Shown piece by piece: positions 52,080 through 61,071 of a stretch of 64,000 nt of DNA. The stretch lies in NCBI GenBank assembly GCA_030538425.1, contig JAUNTZ010000008.1:2969-66968 (forward strand), given 5' to 3'. The notes under the pieces are model-generated. The model was given only the letters and a program-made list of their open reading frames with translations, made no database searches and had not been told where the DNA came from. How positions within the stretch are numbered: the first letter of the stretch is position 1; every line of letters begins with the position of its first letter. The stretch is from Paracoccus sp. (in: a-proteobacteria) (GTDB taxonomy: Bacteria; Pseudomonadota; Alphaproteobacteria; Rhodobacterales; Rhodobacteraceae). The position numbers and the translations under genes were made by a program.

Positions 52080-52465
52080 TGGTTCGGCTGCGGGGCTCAC
52101 CTGGCATTCAATGTTCCGGGCGCCCGGTGGCCTTCGGCGTCAGCCCTGGAAACCACGCCGATATCTAGGAGGTGCCGGCCCTTCTGGACAAGTGCATTCC
52201 CCGCCTTCTGGCTGACAATGGTTATGATGCCAACAGCCTGTTCGACCGCCTCTCTGCTACGAAAACCGCGGCTGTCATCCCCTCCACCCGTTCCCGCAAG
52301 ACGCCCATCCTCTGCGATGAAACGGAGTATCGCACCATAACCCTGACCGAGCGGGCCTTCTGCCGCCTCAAGGACTGACGACGCATTGCCACCCGCTGCG
52401 ACAAGCCGGCCATCAACTTCGCCGACGCCGTCGCAATTGCAGCAATCATGATATGGAGAAATTGA
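52080..52465 (+). pseudogene. IS5-family transposase remnant (C-terminal part, two in-frame stops)
   Basis: One frame reads GRPVAFGVSPGNHADI, a stop (52166-52168), EVPALLDKCIPRLLADNGYD, SLFDRLSATKTAAVIP, then TLTERAFCRLKD, a stop (52376-52378), RRIATRCDKPAINFADAVAI and a final stop at 52463-52465. This follows the C-terminal half of IS5-group transposases, with the second catalytic Asp (LADNGYD), the ERxFCRLK Glu segment and RRIATRYDK. The N-terminal half and clear inverted repeats are missing. It is dead. Confidence 0.8.
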
Positions 52466-52482
52466 TTGAATCTCTACAGTCG

Positions 52483-53560
52483 CTCATGTCGTCGTGGTCG
52501 TGCGATCCGGCAGCCGACGGCGGCAAGCGGCAAGCTCATGTCGCCGGACCTGCGCTTTTGGATAGGGAGATGCCAGAGCCCTCATCCCCGACCGTCCGGG
52601 ATGCGGTGGGGCCTTCACAAGACCTACGCGGCCTGCGGGCAGAATGGTTCGCAGGCGCGGCATGCTTGAGCCTCGATGATCGGCGCGTGGTCGGTTGCGA
52701 CGGGTGGGCAAACCAGTCTCGCCGATGTCGTCACCCCTGCGCGGGCGGAAAGCGCGCCGTGTCGGTGCAATGGGCAGGCAGTCAGGGGAATACTCACGTC
52801 GTCGCGCCCGCGCTGGTGGATGGGTGGATGGCAAGGGCCACTGATCTTCGGCTGTCTGGGATGCAACAGGCGCCCTCAAGAGACCGGCGCGGCCTGCAAG
52901 CTTCGGGCAATATGGCTTTGCCGCGCGCTCTGTCAGAGCCTCGATGATCAGCGCGACGTGGTGGACGCGAAGGGAGGCGGTGAGGGGGTGACTTGGCGGA
53001 TGTCGCGGACTTGCGCACTGGCCTGGCTCATTTCGTCACGCTCGGAAATTTGGAAAGCGCGCCGGGATGGGCAAGCTTTGACGGGGCGCCTCGGCGGTGG
53101 TCACGCGTAGGCTCGCCAGCCTCACGATGTCGGCCAGCGTGTGCTGTCGGTCAGCGCGCCTTGGCGGGCGCGATGGGAAGGCGGTGGGAAGGCGGTGACC
53201 GGGCGCCTTGGCGGTCGGTGACGGGCAGGGGAAGGGTAGCCTCGACGGTCTTTGCGGACGGAACGCTGGCTTGGCTCATGTGGCCGTGGTCGTGCGGCCT
53301 GGCAGTCAGCGGCGAAGATGGGCACACTCGTAGCGTCGGGCCTGCACCGTCGGACGGCGTGCCGGGGCGGTGAGGACGGGCAGGCTGTGGGGGCCGCCAC
53401 GGTGGTCATTGCGGGCTTGCGCGCGAGATTTGTTCATATTGGCCAGTCTGTGCTGTCGATCAGCGCGCCGTGGTGGGCGTGATGAGAAGGCGGTAAGGAG
53501 GCCAGATTGCTGGGCATCGGGGCTTGCGCACTAACAGCGCTTATGTCGCCTTAGGCCGTG
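52483..53560. repeat. Degenerate tandem repeats (234-310 bp spacing) between the IS remnant and the M20 hydrolase gene
   Basis: CTCATGTCGTCGTGGTCGTG-like landmarks occur at 52483, 52793, 53027, 53275 and 53540, spaced 310, 234, 248 and 265 bases. Several are preceded by TTGCGCACTGGCCTGG-like sequence. A second shared block, CTGTCGGTCAGCGCGCC, is found near 53143 and 53452. Open frames here are short, overlapping and unlike the coding genes nearby, so I regard the 1.1 kb as non-coding decayed sequence. Confidence 0.6.
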
Positions 53561-53658
53561 CTCTTGTTCAGTCGGCGGAGAGGCGGCGCAGTCATGTCGC
53601 CAGAAGCGTGCCGCCCGATGTGCGCCATGACCCGCCCCAACAACCCTTCCGCAATCAG

Positions 53659-54798
53659 CTACCCCGTCAGCCCGCGCCGCAGCTGGTCGAACATCTCCAC
53701 CCCTTGCCCGATCAGCGCATCGGGAAAATCGTAATCCCCGGCGTGAAGGGCTGGGTGGTCCTCACCCGCGCCAAGCAGGATCATCGCGCTGCGCATCACG
53801 CTGCCGAAGCGTCCGAAATCCTCGGATGCGCGCATGGGCAGGCCGGTCTCGGTGGTCTCAATCCCAGCCGTCTGCGCGGCCACCGCCAGAAGCCGCGCCG
53901 CTTCGAGGTCGTTCACCGTGGCCGCAAAGCCGTCATGCCAGTCAAAGCCTATCTCCAGCCGCTCTGCCGCGGCCTCGGCCCGGCACAGGGCGACGGCCTC
54001 GGCGCGCAGGCTGGCCAGACCCTCGTCGGTGGTGCTGCGCAGCGTGGCGCAGATCTCGGCCGCGCCGGGGGTGATGCCAAAGGCGGGCTCACCCATGCGC
54101 AGATGGGTCAGGGTCAGCAGGCGGAAATCATCCCGCGCCACGTCGCCCGATGACAAAGCGCCCAGAGCCGGGATGAGCCGCGACAGGGCAAGGGCCGGGC
54201 TGCGGGCCTTTTCCGGCTCGGAGGCGTGAGAGGTCGCGCCGGTCAGGCGCACCGCCATGCCGATGCTGGCGCAGCTCATCACGCCCGCGCGGATCAGCGC
54301 GCGACCCTGCGCCACGCCCGGCATGTTGTGGAGCGCGAAGCCATAGTCAAAGCCATGCGCCTGCATCCTCGCGTCCGCCAGCATCGCCGCCGCGCCCGCG
54401 CCGGTTTCCTCGGCAGGCTGGAATAACAACGCGACCGAGCCTTGCCGGGGAGGCCGCGCCCGCAAGCGGCGGCCCAGACCGACCAGCACAGCCATATGCC
54501 CGTCATGCCCGCAGAGATGCCCGCGCCCCGAGATGGTTGAGCGATGGGCGGGACTGCCGGTCTCCTCAATGGGCAAGGCGTCCAGCTCAGCGCGGAACAT
54601 GACGCGCGGGCCCGCTGCGCCCGAATGGAAAGTCGCAATCACCCCGGTGCCGCCGATGCCGGTCGCAATCTCATCGGCGCCAAGCGCGGCCATTTCCGCC
54701 GCGATACGCTGCGCGGTGCGGGTCTCCGCGCCCGACAGCTCAGGCATGCGGTGCAGATCGTGACGCAGCGCGATCAGGCTGGCAATCTCGTCGCTCAT
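53659..54798 (-). CDS. M20-family amidohydrolase (hippurate hydrolase-like)
   Basis: A 379-residue zinc-dependent aminoacyl amidohydrolase. The N-terminal LIALRHDLHRMPELSGAETRT and RAELDALPIEE are typical; the metal ligands lie in GHLCGHDGHMAVLVGL near residue 95 and LLFQPAEETGAGAAAM near 128 (catalytic Glu), with ALHNMPG near 160 and MRASEDFGRFG near 330. A dimerisation insert covers about 175-290. The start is ATG 54798 (MSDEIASL) with GAGG upstream; ATG at 54810 is an alternative. Substrates could be N-acyl amino acids or auxin-like conjugates. It is divergent from the DUF4202 gene. Confidence 0.92.
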   Translation of the reverse strand: MSDEIASLIALRHDLHRMPELSGAETRTAQRIAAEMAALGADEIATGIGGTGVIATFHSGAAGPRVMFRAELDALPIEETGSPAHRSTISGRGHLCGHDGHMAVLVGLGRRLRARPPRQGSVALLFQPAEETGAGAAAMLADARMQAHGFDYGFALHNMPGVAQGRALIRAGVMSCASIGMAVRLTGATSHASEPEKARSPALALSRLIPALGALSSGDVARDDFRLLTLTHLRMGEPAFGITPGAAEICATLRSTTDEGLASLRAEAVALCRAEAAAERLEIGFDWHDGFAATVNDLEAARLLAVAAQTAGIETTETGLPMRASEDFGRFGSVMRSAMILLGAGEDHPALHAGDYDFPDALIGQGVEMFDQLRRGLTG

Positions 54799-54867
54799 GT
54801 CTCGCCTCATTCCCTCACCTGTCGTTTTGCGCATGACAGCATCGGCCCGACAAGGCACAATAGCGCC

Positions 54868-55440
54868 ATGAGTGAGAAACTGATACGCGCCTTTACGGCC
54901 ATAGATGCCGCCAATGCGGCCGACCCGAACCGGACCGGCGATGTCCCTGATGAGCTGCTTTACGGTCAGCGGATGACAGCCGAACAGGAACGCCTTTACC
55001 CCGACGCGTCCGAGCCTTTGCAAATCGCCTGCCGTGGCCAGCATATCGAACGCTGGCTGCTGCCGCGTAGCGATTTTCCGATGGGCCGGGCGGGCTATCT
55101 GGCCTGGCGCATCGAACAGGGCGCGCGCCATGCCGATCGTGTGGCGGGGATCATGGCTGAGGCCGGATATGGCGGCGAAGAGACCGCCCGCGCCGTGCGG
55201 ATGCTGCGAAAAGAGGGGATCAAGCGCGATGCCGAGGTGCAGGCCTTGGAAGATGTCGCCTGCTTCACCTTCATGCGCCATTACATGACGCCCTTTGCGG
55301 CGGGCCGCGACCCCGATGAGATGATGCGCATCGTCGAGCGCACCGCCCGCAAGATGTCGCTGCGCGCGCGCGGGCTGGCGCTGAGCGAATTCTCGATTCC
55401 GGAACCTTTCGCCACGGCGTTCCGTTCCTCTGTGCCTTAA
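54868..55440 (+). CDS. DUF4202 family protein
   Basis: A 190-residue soluble protein with the DUF4202 pattern: FTAIDAANAADPN at the start, GQRMTAEQERLYP, ACRGQHIERWLLPRSDFPMG and RAGYLAWR near residue 65, and ALEDVACFTFMRHYM near 128. Conserved His, Glu and Asp residues suggest a metal site, and the family has been seen with glutamate/glutamine and amidohydrolase genes, but no reaction is established. ATG at 54868 follows ACAATAGCGCC without a strong ribosome site; the longer upstream frame overlaps the divergent hydrolase gene. Confidence 0.85.
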   Translation: MSEKLIRAFTAIDAANAADPNRTGDVPDELLYGQRMTAEQERLYPDASEPLQIACRGQHIERWLLPRSDFPMGRAGYLAWRIEQGARHADRVAGIMAEAGYGGEETARAVRMLRKEGIKRDAEVQALEDVACFTFMRHYMTPFAAGRDPDEMMRIVERTARKMSLRARGLALSEFSIPEPFATAFRSSVP

Positions 55441-55505
55441 CGGCTTCTTGACGGTAGGGCGAGGCCGCGCCACGCTGAGGCTCACGCAAGACGAGGTAAG
55501 ACGGA

Positions 55506-56432
55506 ATGGATGATCCCTATAAGGCGCTTGGCCTCGACAAATCGGCCTCGCAGGATGAGATCAAGCGGGCCTATCGCCGCATCGCCAAGACCGATCACCC
55601 CGACCTCAACAGCGACCCCGCCGCGACCGAGCGATTCAAGGCCGCCTCAAACGCCTATGACTTCCTGAAAGACCCCGAACAACGCGCGCGCTTCGACCGG
55701 GGTGAGATCGACGCGCAGGGTCGCGAACGTGCTGAACAGCGGTTTTACCGCGATTATGCCGAACGCGCCGACAACCCCTATCGCAGCCATGGCAGCGGCG
55801 GTTTTGGCGATGCCTCGGATATTTTCGAGGATCTGTTCGGCGCCCGTGCCGGGGCGCGGCAGCGGGCGCGGGCCGGGCAAGGCGCGGCGCAGGGGGCGCA
55901 GGGCTTCGCCTTCGACATGCGCGGGCAGGACCACCGCTTCGATCTGGAGATCGACTTCATGACCGCGGCCAAAGGCGGCGCGCGGCGGATCACCCTTCCG
56001 GGCGGCGATTCGCTTGAGGTCAAGATCCCCGAAGGCGCGCGTGACGGCCAGACCATCCGCCTGCGCGGCAAGGGCGGCGCGGGTTACGGAGAGGGTGAGC
56101 CGGGCGATGCTTTGTTGACCCTGCATGTCGCGCCGGACCCCGATTGGCGGCGCGAGGGTGACGATGTCTATGTGATCCTGCCGGTGACGATTGATCAGGC
56201 CGTTCTGGGCGGCAAGGTTGAGGCTGCGACGCTGGGCGGCCCGGTCGCGCTGAACGTTCCGCGCGGGGCGACCACCGGCCAAAAGCTGCGCCTGCGCGGG
56301 CGCGGCATCCGGGGCGGCGATCACTACGCAGAGATCAAGGTGGTCATGCCGCCGGTGATTGACGACGAGCTCGCCGCGTTTTTTGAGACCTGGCGCAAGA
56401 CCCACGCCTATTCTCCGGGGGGTGCCGCATGA
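55506..56432 (+). CDS. cbpA: CbpA-like DnaJ-family co-chaperone
   Basis: A 308-residue type II J-protein. The J domain is residues 1-70 with HPD in KTDHPDLNSD, a Gly/Phe-rich linker spans about 85-130 (YRSHGSGGFGDASDIFEDLF), and two C-terminal substrate-binding beta domains follow (FDLEIDFMTAAKGGARRITL and QAVLGGKVEAATLGGPVALN). There is no zinc finger, which separates it from DnaJ. It overlaps the cbpM gene by 4 bases (ATGA), the standard cbpA-cbpM arrangement. It works with DnaK. Confidence 0.93.
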   Translation: MDDPYKALGLDKSASQDEIKRAYRRIAKTDHPDLNSDPAATERFKAASNAYDFLKDPEQRARFDRGEIDAQGRERAEQRFYRDYAERADNPYRSHGSGGFGDASDIFEDLFGARAGARQRARAGQGAAQGAQGFAFDMRGQDHRFDLEIDFMTAAKGGARRITLPGGDSLEVKIPEGARDGQTIRLRGKGGAGYGEGEPGDALLTLHVAPDPDWRREGDDVYVILPVTIDQAVLGGKVEAATLGGPVALNVPRGATTGQKLRLRGRGIRGGDHYAEIKVVMPPVIDDELAAFFETWRKTHAYSPGGAA

Positions 56433-56761
56433 CCCGTTACAATGACCGTGAGTTGATTGAGCTGATCGAGCATCTGACCGAATCGCGCCTGCAAACCTAT
56501 CTGCGCCTTGAGATCGTCCGCCCGGTCATGGGTGAGGGTGCGGCGCGATATCGTGAGGTCGATCTGGCCCGCGCCCGCCTCGCCTGTGATCTGGAGCAGG
56601 ATTATGCGCTTGGCGATGACGGTTTGCGCCTTGTGCTGTCGCTTCTGGATGAGATGCACGGGCTGCGCGGAGACCTGCATTCGCTGTTATCCGCCGTGGC
56701 CGAGCAGCCCGATGAGGTGCGCGAACGGCTCAGCCTCACGGTGGCGCGGCTGCGCGGTTAG
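56429..56761 (+). CDS. cbpM: CbpM-like modulator of the CbpA co-chaperone
   Basis: A 110-residue helical MerR-like protein. RYNDRELIELIEHLTESRLQ at the N-terminus, IVRPVMGEGAARYREVDLAR in the middle (the Arg-Tyr-x-x-x-Asp pattern of CbpM) and a C-terminal coiled coil DEMHGLRGDLHSLLSAV fit the family, which binds the J domain of CbpA and blocks its action. It overlaps cbpA by 4 bases and ends 155 bases before the flagellin start. Confidence 0.88.
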   Translation: MTRYNDRELIELIEHLTESRLQTYLRLEIVRPVMGEGAARYREVDLARARLACDLEQDYALGDDGLRLVLSLLDEMHGLRGDLHSLLSAVAEQPDEVRERLSLTVARLRG

Positions 56762-56801
56762 ATAAAATTGTATGCAATTCCCGTTTGGGTGAGCGCGGCA
56801 T

Positions 56802-56816
56802 TTAACGCTATGTAAA
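56802..56816. promoter_or_regulatory. Possible CtrA binding site upstream of flagellin
   Basis: TTAACGCTATGTAAA at 56802-56816 matches the CtrA consensus TTAA-N7-TTAA except for one base in the second half. CtrA controls flagellar genes in Rhodobacteraceae. It lies 100 bases upstream of the flagellin start codon. Confidence 0.4.
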
Positions 56817-56837
56817 GGAGTGCGGGTTATACCTGCC

Positions 56838-56860
56838 TTCATGCGGAAGAAACGCATGAA
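56838..56860 (+). other. Hairpin in the flagellin 5' leader
   Basis: TTCATGCG (56838-56845) and CGCATGAA (56853-56860) form a perfect 8-bp stem with loop GAAGAAA, in the likely untranslated leader of flagellin. FlbT binds flagellin leader RNA in Caulobacter, and flbT is two genes downstream here, so this is a candidate target. Confidence 0.5.
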
Positions 56861-56915
56861 CCTTCGGCCAGAATGGCCTTTCCAGCGTAATGCAAAACTC
56901 ACGAAAGGGGACAAC

Positions 56916-57746
56916 ATGTCCAGCATTCTGACCAATAATGGCGCGATGGTCGCGCTTCAGACCCTCAAGGGCATCAACGCCAATATGGCGCGCACCCAGA
57001 ACGAAATCTCGACCGGCAAATCGGTCGCGACCGCGAAGGATAACGCGGCAGTCTGGGCCATCGCCAAGACGATGGAAGCCGACGTGGCCAGCTTCAAGGG
57101 TATCCGCGATTCGCTGGCCATGGGCAGTGCAACCGTCGGTGTCGCCCGCGAAGCGACGGAATCGATTGCCGACCTGCTTAAGGAAATCAAGGTCAAGATC
57201 GTGGCCGCGCAGGAAGACAATGTCGATAAAGGCAAGATCCAGACGGATATCGAGGCGCTGCGCGACCAGATCGCAACCGTTGTCGGCTCGGCCCAGTTCA
57301 ACGGGCTGAACATGCTCAACGGTGAGGCGGAAAACCCCGTCAGCGTGCTGGCCTCGCTGGATCGTGCCAATGACGGCACGGTGGCAGCCAGCCATATTGA
57401 GGTCGCGACCGTCGATCTGACCCTTGATGGCGAATTGTCGGATCTGGCTGATATCGACGTGACCGACGATGCCAAGGCCGCTCTGGGGGCGATTGACGCG
57501 CTGATCGCGACCGCAATCGACACTGCGGCTGCCTTCGGCTCGGCGCAGAAACGCATCGACATTCAGGCCAGCTTTGTCGGCAAGATGTCGGACGCCATGA
57601 CCACCGGCATCGGTGCGATGGTTGACGCCGATATGGAAGAAGTCTCGGCGCGCCTGCAGGCGCTTCAGGTTCAGCAGCAGCTGGCGACGCAATCGCTGTC
57701 GATTGCAAACCAGGCGCCGCAGAACATCCTGCAGCTGTTCCGCTGA
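56916..57746 (+). CDS. fliC: Flagellin
   Basis: A 276-residue short flagellin. The conserved N-terminal D0/D1 helix MSSILTNNGAMVALQTLKGI and MARTQNEISTGKSVATAKDN, and the C-terminal LQALQVQQQLATQSLSIANQ with NILQLFR, are intact. The central variable region is small (about residues 145-185), as in alphaproteobacterial flagellins. ATG at 56916 follows CGAAAGGGG; the longer frame from 56820 would translate the leader hairpin and is rejected. A strong terminator follows, then flaF and flbT in the same direction. Confidence 0.95.
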   Translation: MSSILTNNGAMVALQTLKGINANMARTQNEISTGKSVATAKDNAAVWAIAKTMEADVASFKGIRDSLAMGSATVGVAREATESIADLLKEIKVKIVAAQEDNVDKGKIQTDIEALRDQIATVVGSAQFNGLNMLNGEAENPVSVLASLDRANDGTVAASHIEVATVDLTLDGELSDLADIDVTDDAKAALGAIDALIATAIDTAAAFGSAQKRIDIQASFVGKMSDAMTTGIGAMVDADMEEVSARLQALQVQQQLATQSLSIANQAPQNILQLFR

Positions 57747-57760
57747 TCAACAGCAGATGG

Positions 57761-57785
57761 CGGGGGCGCTTTGGCGCCCCCGTTT
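57761..57785 (+). terminator. Rho-independent terminator after flagellin
   Basis: GGGGGCGC (57762-57769) pairs with GCGCCCCC (57774-57781) across a TTTG loop and is followed by GTTTCCC, 15 bases after the flagellin stop. Confidence 0.85.
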
Positions 57786-57842
57786 CCCATAACGTCCCGC
57801 TGATGCGGGGCGCTGAACAGTCACGCTTTCAAGGAAAACGAC

Positions 57843-58199
57843 GTGAACGCTTTTGCGCAGAATGCCTATCGCGACGCCGCCCGCGTCTCAAAAACCCCCA
57901 AGGAAACCGAAGCCGCGCTTCTGGCGCGCATGAACCTCGCCCTGCAAACTGCCGCGGGCGCCGATTATCGCACCCTGGCCCGGGCGGTGACCGATAATAT
58001 GCGGCTGTGGAACGCGCTCTCCGATGATGTGGTGCAGCCCGAAAACGGCCTGCCCGATGCGCTGAAAGCCCAGATCGTCTGGCTGGCCGAGTTTGCCCGT
58101 GTCCAGGGCGGGCGCGTGCTGCATCAGGGCGGCGATGTGACGCCGCTGATCGACGTGAACAATGCCGTCATGCGCGGTCTCAACGGAAAGAGCGATTGA
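57843..58199 (+). CDS. flaF: Flagellar biosynthesis regulator FlaF
   Basis: A 118-residue alphaproteobacterial FlaF. NAYRDAARVSKTPKETEAAL and DNMRLWNALSDDVVQPENGL are the family segments. FlaF promotes flagellin synthesis or secretion, opposing FlbT. The start is GTG at 57843, preceded by AAGGAAAACGAC. It is separated from flagellin by the terminator, so it has its own promoter or relies on read-through. flbT follows after a single base. Confidence 0.93.
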   Translation: MNAFAQNAYRDAARVSKTPKETEAALLARMNLALQTAAGADYRTLARAVTDNMRLWNALSDDVVQPENGLPDALKAQIVWLAEFARVQGGRVLHQGGDVTPLIDVNNAVMRGLNGKSD

Positions 58200-58200
58200 C

Positions 58201-58605
58201 ATGGCCGGACTGGTTCTGAAACTTGCCCCGAAAGAGCGGCTGATGATCAATGGCACGGTCATTGAAAACGGCGACAGCCGCGCGCGCATTCTGGTGAAAA
58301 CCCCCGATGCCCGGATCTTGCGCCTGCGCGACGCGATCCATCCCGATCAGGCCAATACCCCGGTCTCGCGCCTGTGTTATCAGGTGCAACTGATCGTCTC
58401 GGGCGATGCTGAGGGTGAGGACAGCCGCCGCGCCGCCCTGCGCGGCATCGAACAGCTCAGCCAGGTCTTCGACGACCGTGACAGCCGCCGCATCCTTTCG
58501 GACGCGACCGAGGCACTTGTTGACGGGCGCGCCCATCGCGCGCTTCGCTGCCTGCGCGACCTGCTCCCGCGTGAGGCGCGCCTGATGGCGGCGCATGGTC
58601 AATGA
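58201..58605 (+). CDS. flbT: Flagellin expression regulator FlbT
   Basis: A 134-residue RNA-binding regulator that in Caulobacter destabilises flagellin mRNA. LVLKLAPKERLMINGTVIEN, LVKTPDARILRLRDAIHPDQ and ALRCLRDLLPREA are typical. The start ATG at 58201 lies one base after the flaF stop; the in-frame upstream extension is inside flaF. The stop overlaps the DUF1217 gene by 4 bases (ATGA). Confidence 0.94.
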   Translation: MAGLVLKLAPKERLMINGTVIENGDSRARILVKTPDARILRLRDAIHPDQANTPVSRLCYQVQLIVSGDAEGEDSRRAALRGIEQLSQVFDDRDSRRILSDATEALVDGRAHRALRCLRDLLPREARLMAAHGQ

Positions 58606-59408
58606 CCGCGCCGGTCCTGATCGGCAATGGCGGTTTGTCAGGCTGGCAGGTCCTTGCCCGCACCGCCAGCCGCCAGAAGCAGATCCTAGCCGCCTCCGGT
58701 CAGGTCCGCATGGCCTCGGATCATTTCCGCGCCAATATCGGCAAGGTAAAGACTGCGGCCGATCTGGTCGGTAATTACCGCCTGCTTGACGTCGCGCTCA
58801 AGGCGCATGGGCTTGAGGCCGACCAGAATAACCGGTTCTTCATTCGCAAACTTCTCGAAGGGGGTGTCGCGGATGACAAAAGCCTGGCCAACCGTCTGGG
58901 CAACAAGGCCTATGCGCAACTGGCCAGAACCTTTGGCCTTTCGCTGGACGGCACGGGCGCTGTCGCCTTCGACAACGGTTTCAGCGACCGGATTCTGGCG
59001 CAATATGTCGAACGTGAGTTCGAGATCCGCGTGGGCGAGGGGGACCAGAACCTGCGCATGGCGCTGAACGCCAATCGTGAGTTGGACCGTCTGGCCCAAA
59101 GCGGCGCGAGCGCGCGCACCAAATGGTTTGAGATCCTTGGCTCTCCGCCCTTGCGCAAGGTTTTCGAAGGCGCTTTCGGCTTTGATGCAACAGCCTATGG
59201 CAAACTCCCGATTGACCGACAGGTGGATGAGTTTTCGCGCGGTCTGAGGCGATTGACCGGCAGCGACGATCCCAAAAGTCTCGCCGATCCGGCCCAACGC
59301 GACCAGTTGATCCGACGGTTCCTTGTCCGCGCCGAGGTCGCGCAGATGGGCGCCAGCAACCGCTTTTCAACCGCGCTTCATCTGCTTCAGGCGGCGCGGC
59401 GCAGGTAG
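58602..59408 (+). CDS. DUF1217 flagellar-locus protein
   Basis: A 268-residue soluble helical protein of DUF1217, found in flagellar loci of Rhodobacteraceae. GWQVLARTASRQKQILAAS near the start, KTAADLVGNYRLLDVALKAH, NRFFIRKLLEGGVAD and SDRILAQYVEREFEIRVGE are the recurring segments. It may belong to the flagellar export or rod-hook structure, but no role is established. It is coupled to flbT by ATGA overlap and ends the fliC-flaF-flbT run in this window; no further flagellar genes follow. Confidence 0.85.
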   Translation: MTAPVLIGNGGLSGWQVLARTASRQKQILAASGQVRMASDHFRANIGKVKTAADLVGNYRLLDVALKAHGLEADQNNRFFIRKLLEGGVADDKSLANRLGNKAYAQLARTFGLSLDGTGAVAFDNGFSDRILAQYVEREFEIRVGEGDQNLRMALNANRELDRLAQSGASARTKWFEILGSPPLRKVFEGAFGFDATAYGKLPIDRQVDEFSRGLRRLTGSDDPKSLADPAQRDQLIRRFLVRAEVAQMGASNRFSTALHLLQAARRR

Positions 59409-59892
59409 TGCCTTGGGGCGCGCAGGTCTGATAGCGGCGCGTGCCATCGCATCTCGGCGAAACTCTCCTGCGAGCAGCTGGCACGGATGCGCCTTCTGCC
59501 CGAGATCAGGCGCGATTCCACAACCGTCTGAGCGAACGGTCACCGATCCAACCGGTGTTTGACGTCAAGAACCTAAAGAGTCGCGTGAGATACGCTGCGG
59601 GGCCTGCGCAACCCGTCACGGATCGGGTCACGGTTTGACGATAAAATCTTGCATCATCACCAGAGACACGGCACAGGCAACGCAGCCCGGCAGACGGGAA
59701 CATTGGTCATCGCGAAAACGCGCCGCCGGATCGCCGCATTTCGTCGGCTGATCTCAAGAACCACGTTGGCAAGCGTCTCTTTGAAGCCGCCTTCGCGCCT
59801 CACGATAACCGCCATGCATTGCAGGGCTTTTCATCGCAGCGACTTCGGCGTATGCGCCAGACTTGGCGGATGACCCGCCCAGAAAGCACAGA
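59409..59892. other. 484-base non-coding gap
   Basis: No gene is recognised. Short open frames do not resemble known proteins. A fragment reading KLSCEQLARMRLLPEIRRDS near 59458-59520 faintly recalls the start of IS5-group transposases (a Leu-x-x-x-Gln-x-x-Arg pattern), but it is too short to call. The composition is slightly lower in GC than the flanks. Confidence 0.35.
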
Positions 59893-61071
59893 ATGACAAA
59901 TATCACCACGATCTCGACCACCGACGCCCTTGCGGGTTTTTGCGATCAGGCCCGCAATCAGGCTTACATGACGGTGGACACGGAATTCCTGCGGGAGCGG
60001 ACCTATTATTCCAAGCTCTGCCTGATCCAATTGGCGCTGCCGCCCGCCTCGGATGCGGGCGCTAAGGATGGCCCGGCGGTTCTGGTTGACCCGCTGGCCC
60101 CCGGCATCTCGCTTGCGCCGCTATACGAGATTTTTGCCGATCAGAATGTCGTCAAGGTGTTCCATGCCGCGCGACAGGACCTTGAAATTTTCTTCCACGA
60201 CGCAGGATTTTTCCCGCAACCGCTTTTTGACACGCAGGTGGCGGCGATGGTCTGCGGTTTTGGCGAACAGGTCGGCTATGAGACCCTGGTGCGCAAAATC
60301 GCCCGCGCCAATCTGGATAAATCCTCACGCTTCACCGACTGGTCGCAGCGTCCCCTGTCGCAGGCGCAGCGTGAATATGCGCTTGCCGATGTGACCCATT
60401 TGCGCGCGATATACGAATTTCTGGCCGCGCAGATCGAAAAGACCGGGCGCGGCGCCTGGGTCGATGAGGAAATCGCAGTTCTGACCGACCCCGAAACCTA
60501 TATCACCCGCCCCGATGAGGCATGGCAGCGCGTGCGGACCCGGTCCGGCTCGCCGCGGTTTCTGGCGATTGTGCGCGAACTGGCCCGCTTTCGCGAAAAC
60601 TATGCGCAAAGCCGCAATATTCCGCGTTCTCGCGTGTTCAAGGACGACGCTTTGATTGAGCTTGCATCGACCAAACCCGGCAGCGAGGCCGAACTGGGGC
60701 GCTCGCGCCTGTTGCTGCGCGAGGGCCGCAAGCCCGAGATTGCGGCGGGGATTCTGGCGGCGGTGAAGGCCGGGCTTGAGCATCCCGACCCGCCCCGCGT
60801 CCCCAAAGAGGTGCCGGGCCAGCCGGGCAACGCGGCGCTGTCGGATCTGTTGCGGGTTTTGCTGAAAGCCAAGGCGGATGCGGCGGGGGTGGCGCCCAAG
60901 CTGATTGCGAGCAGCGCCGAACTGGATGCGATTGCGACCGGCGCGCGCGATGTCCCCTCGCTTGCGGGCTGGCGCGCGGACGTTTTCGGCAAGGATGCGC
61001 TGCGGCTGGCCGAGGGCAAGATTGCGCTTTCTGCAGTGGGTGGCGCGGTGCGGATCGTCGAGACCGGCTGA
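59893..61071 (+). CDS. rnd: Ribonuclease D
   Basis: A 392-residue 3'-5' exoribonuclease of the DEDD family that trims tRNA and other RNA 3' ends. Exo I MTVDTEFLRERTYY carries the Asp-x-Glu pair, Exo II is VFHAARQDLEIF, and Exo III is YALADVTHLRAIYEFL with the Tyr-x3-Asp of the DEDDy type. Two HRDC-like helical regions follow (about 210-290 and 300-392). ATG at 59893 (MTNITTIST) is used; the in-frame extension from 59863 lacks support. It stands alone and is convergent with fabH. Confidence 0.94.
   Translation: MTNITTISTTDALAGFCDQARNQAYMTVDTEFLRERTYYSKLCLIQLALPPASDAGAKDGPAVLVDPLAPGISLAPLYEIFADQNVVKVFHAARQDLEIFFHDAGFFPQPLFDTQVAAMVCGFGEQVGYETLVRKIARANLDKSSRFTDWSQRPLSQAQREYALADVTHLRAIYEFLAAQIEKTGRGAWVDEEIAVLTDPETYITRPDEAWQRVRTRSGSPRFLAIVRELARFRENYAQSRNIPRSRVFKDDALIELASTKPGSEAELGRSRLLLREGRKPEIAAGILAAVKAGLEHPDPPRVPKEVPGQPGNAALSDLLRVLLKAKADAAGVAPKLIASSAELDAIATGARDVPSLAGWRADVFGKDALRLAEGKIALSAVGGAVRIVETG

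Noticed and set aside
52453-53373. Frames of up to 164 codons considered as genes
   Set aside because: They overlap each other on both strands, have no start sites or domains, and lie in degenerate repeat sequence next to a dead IS.
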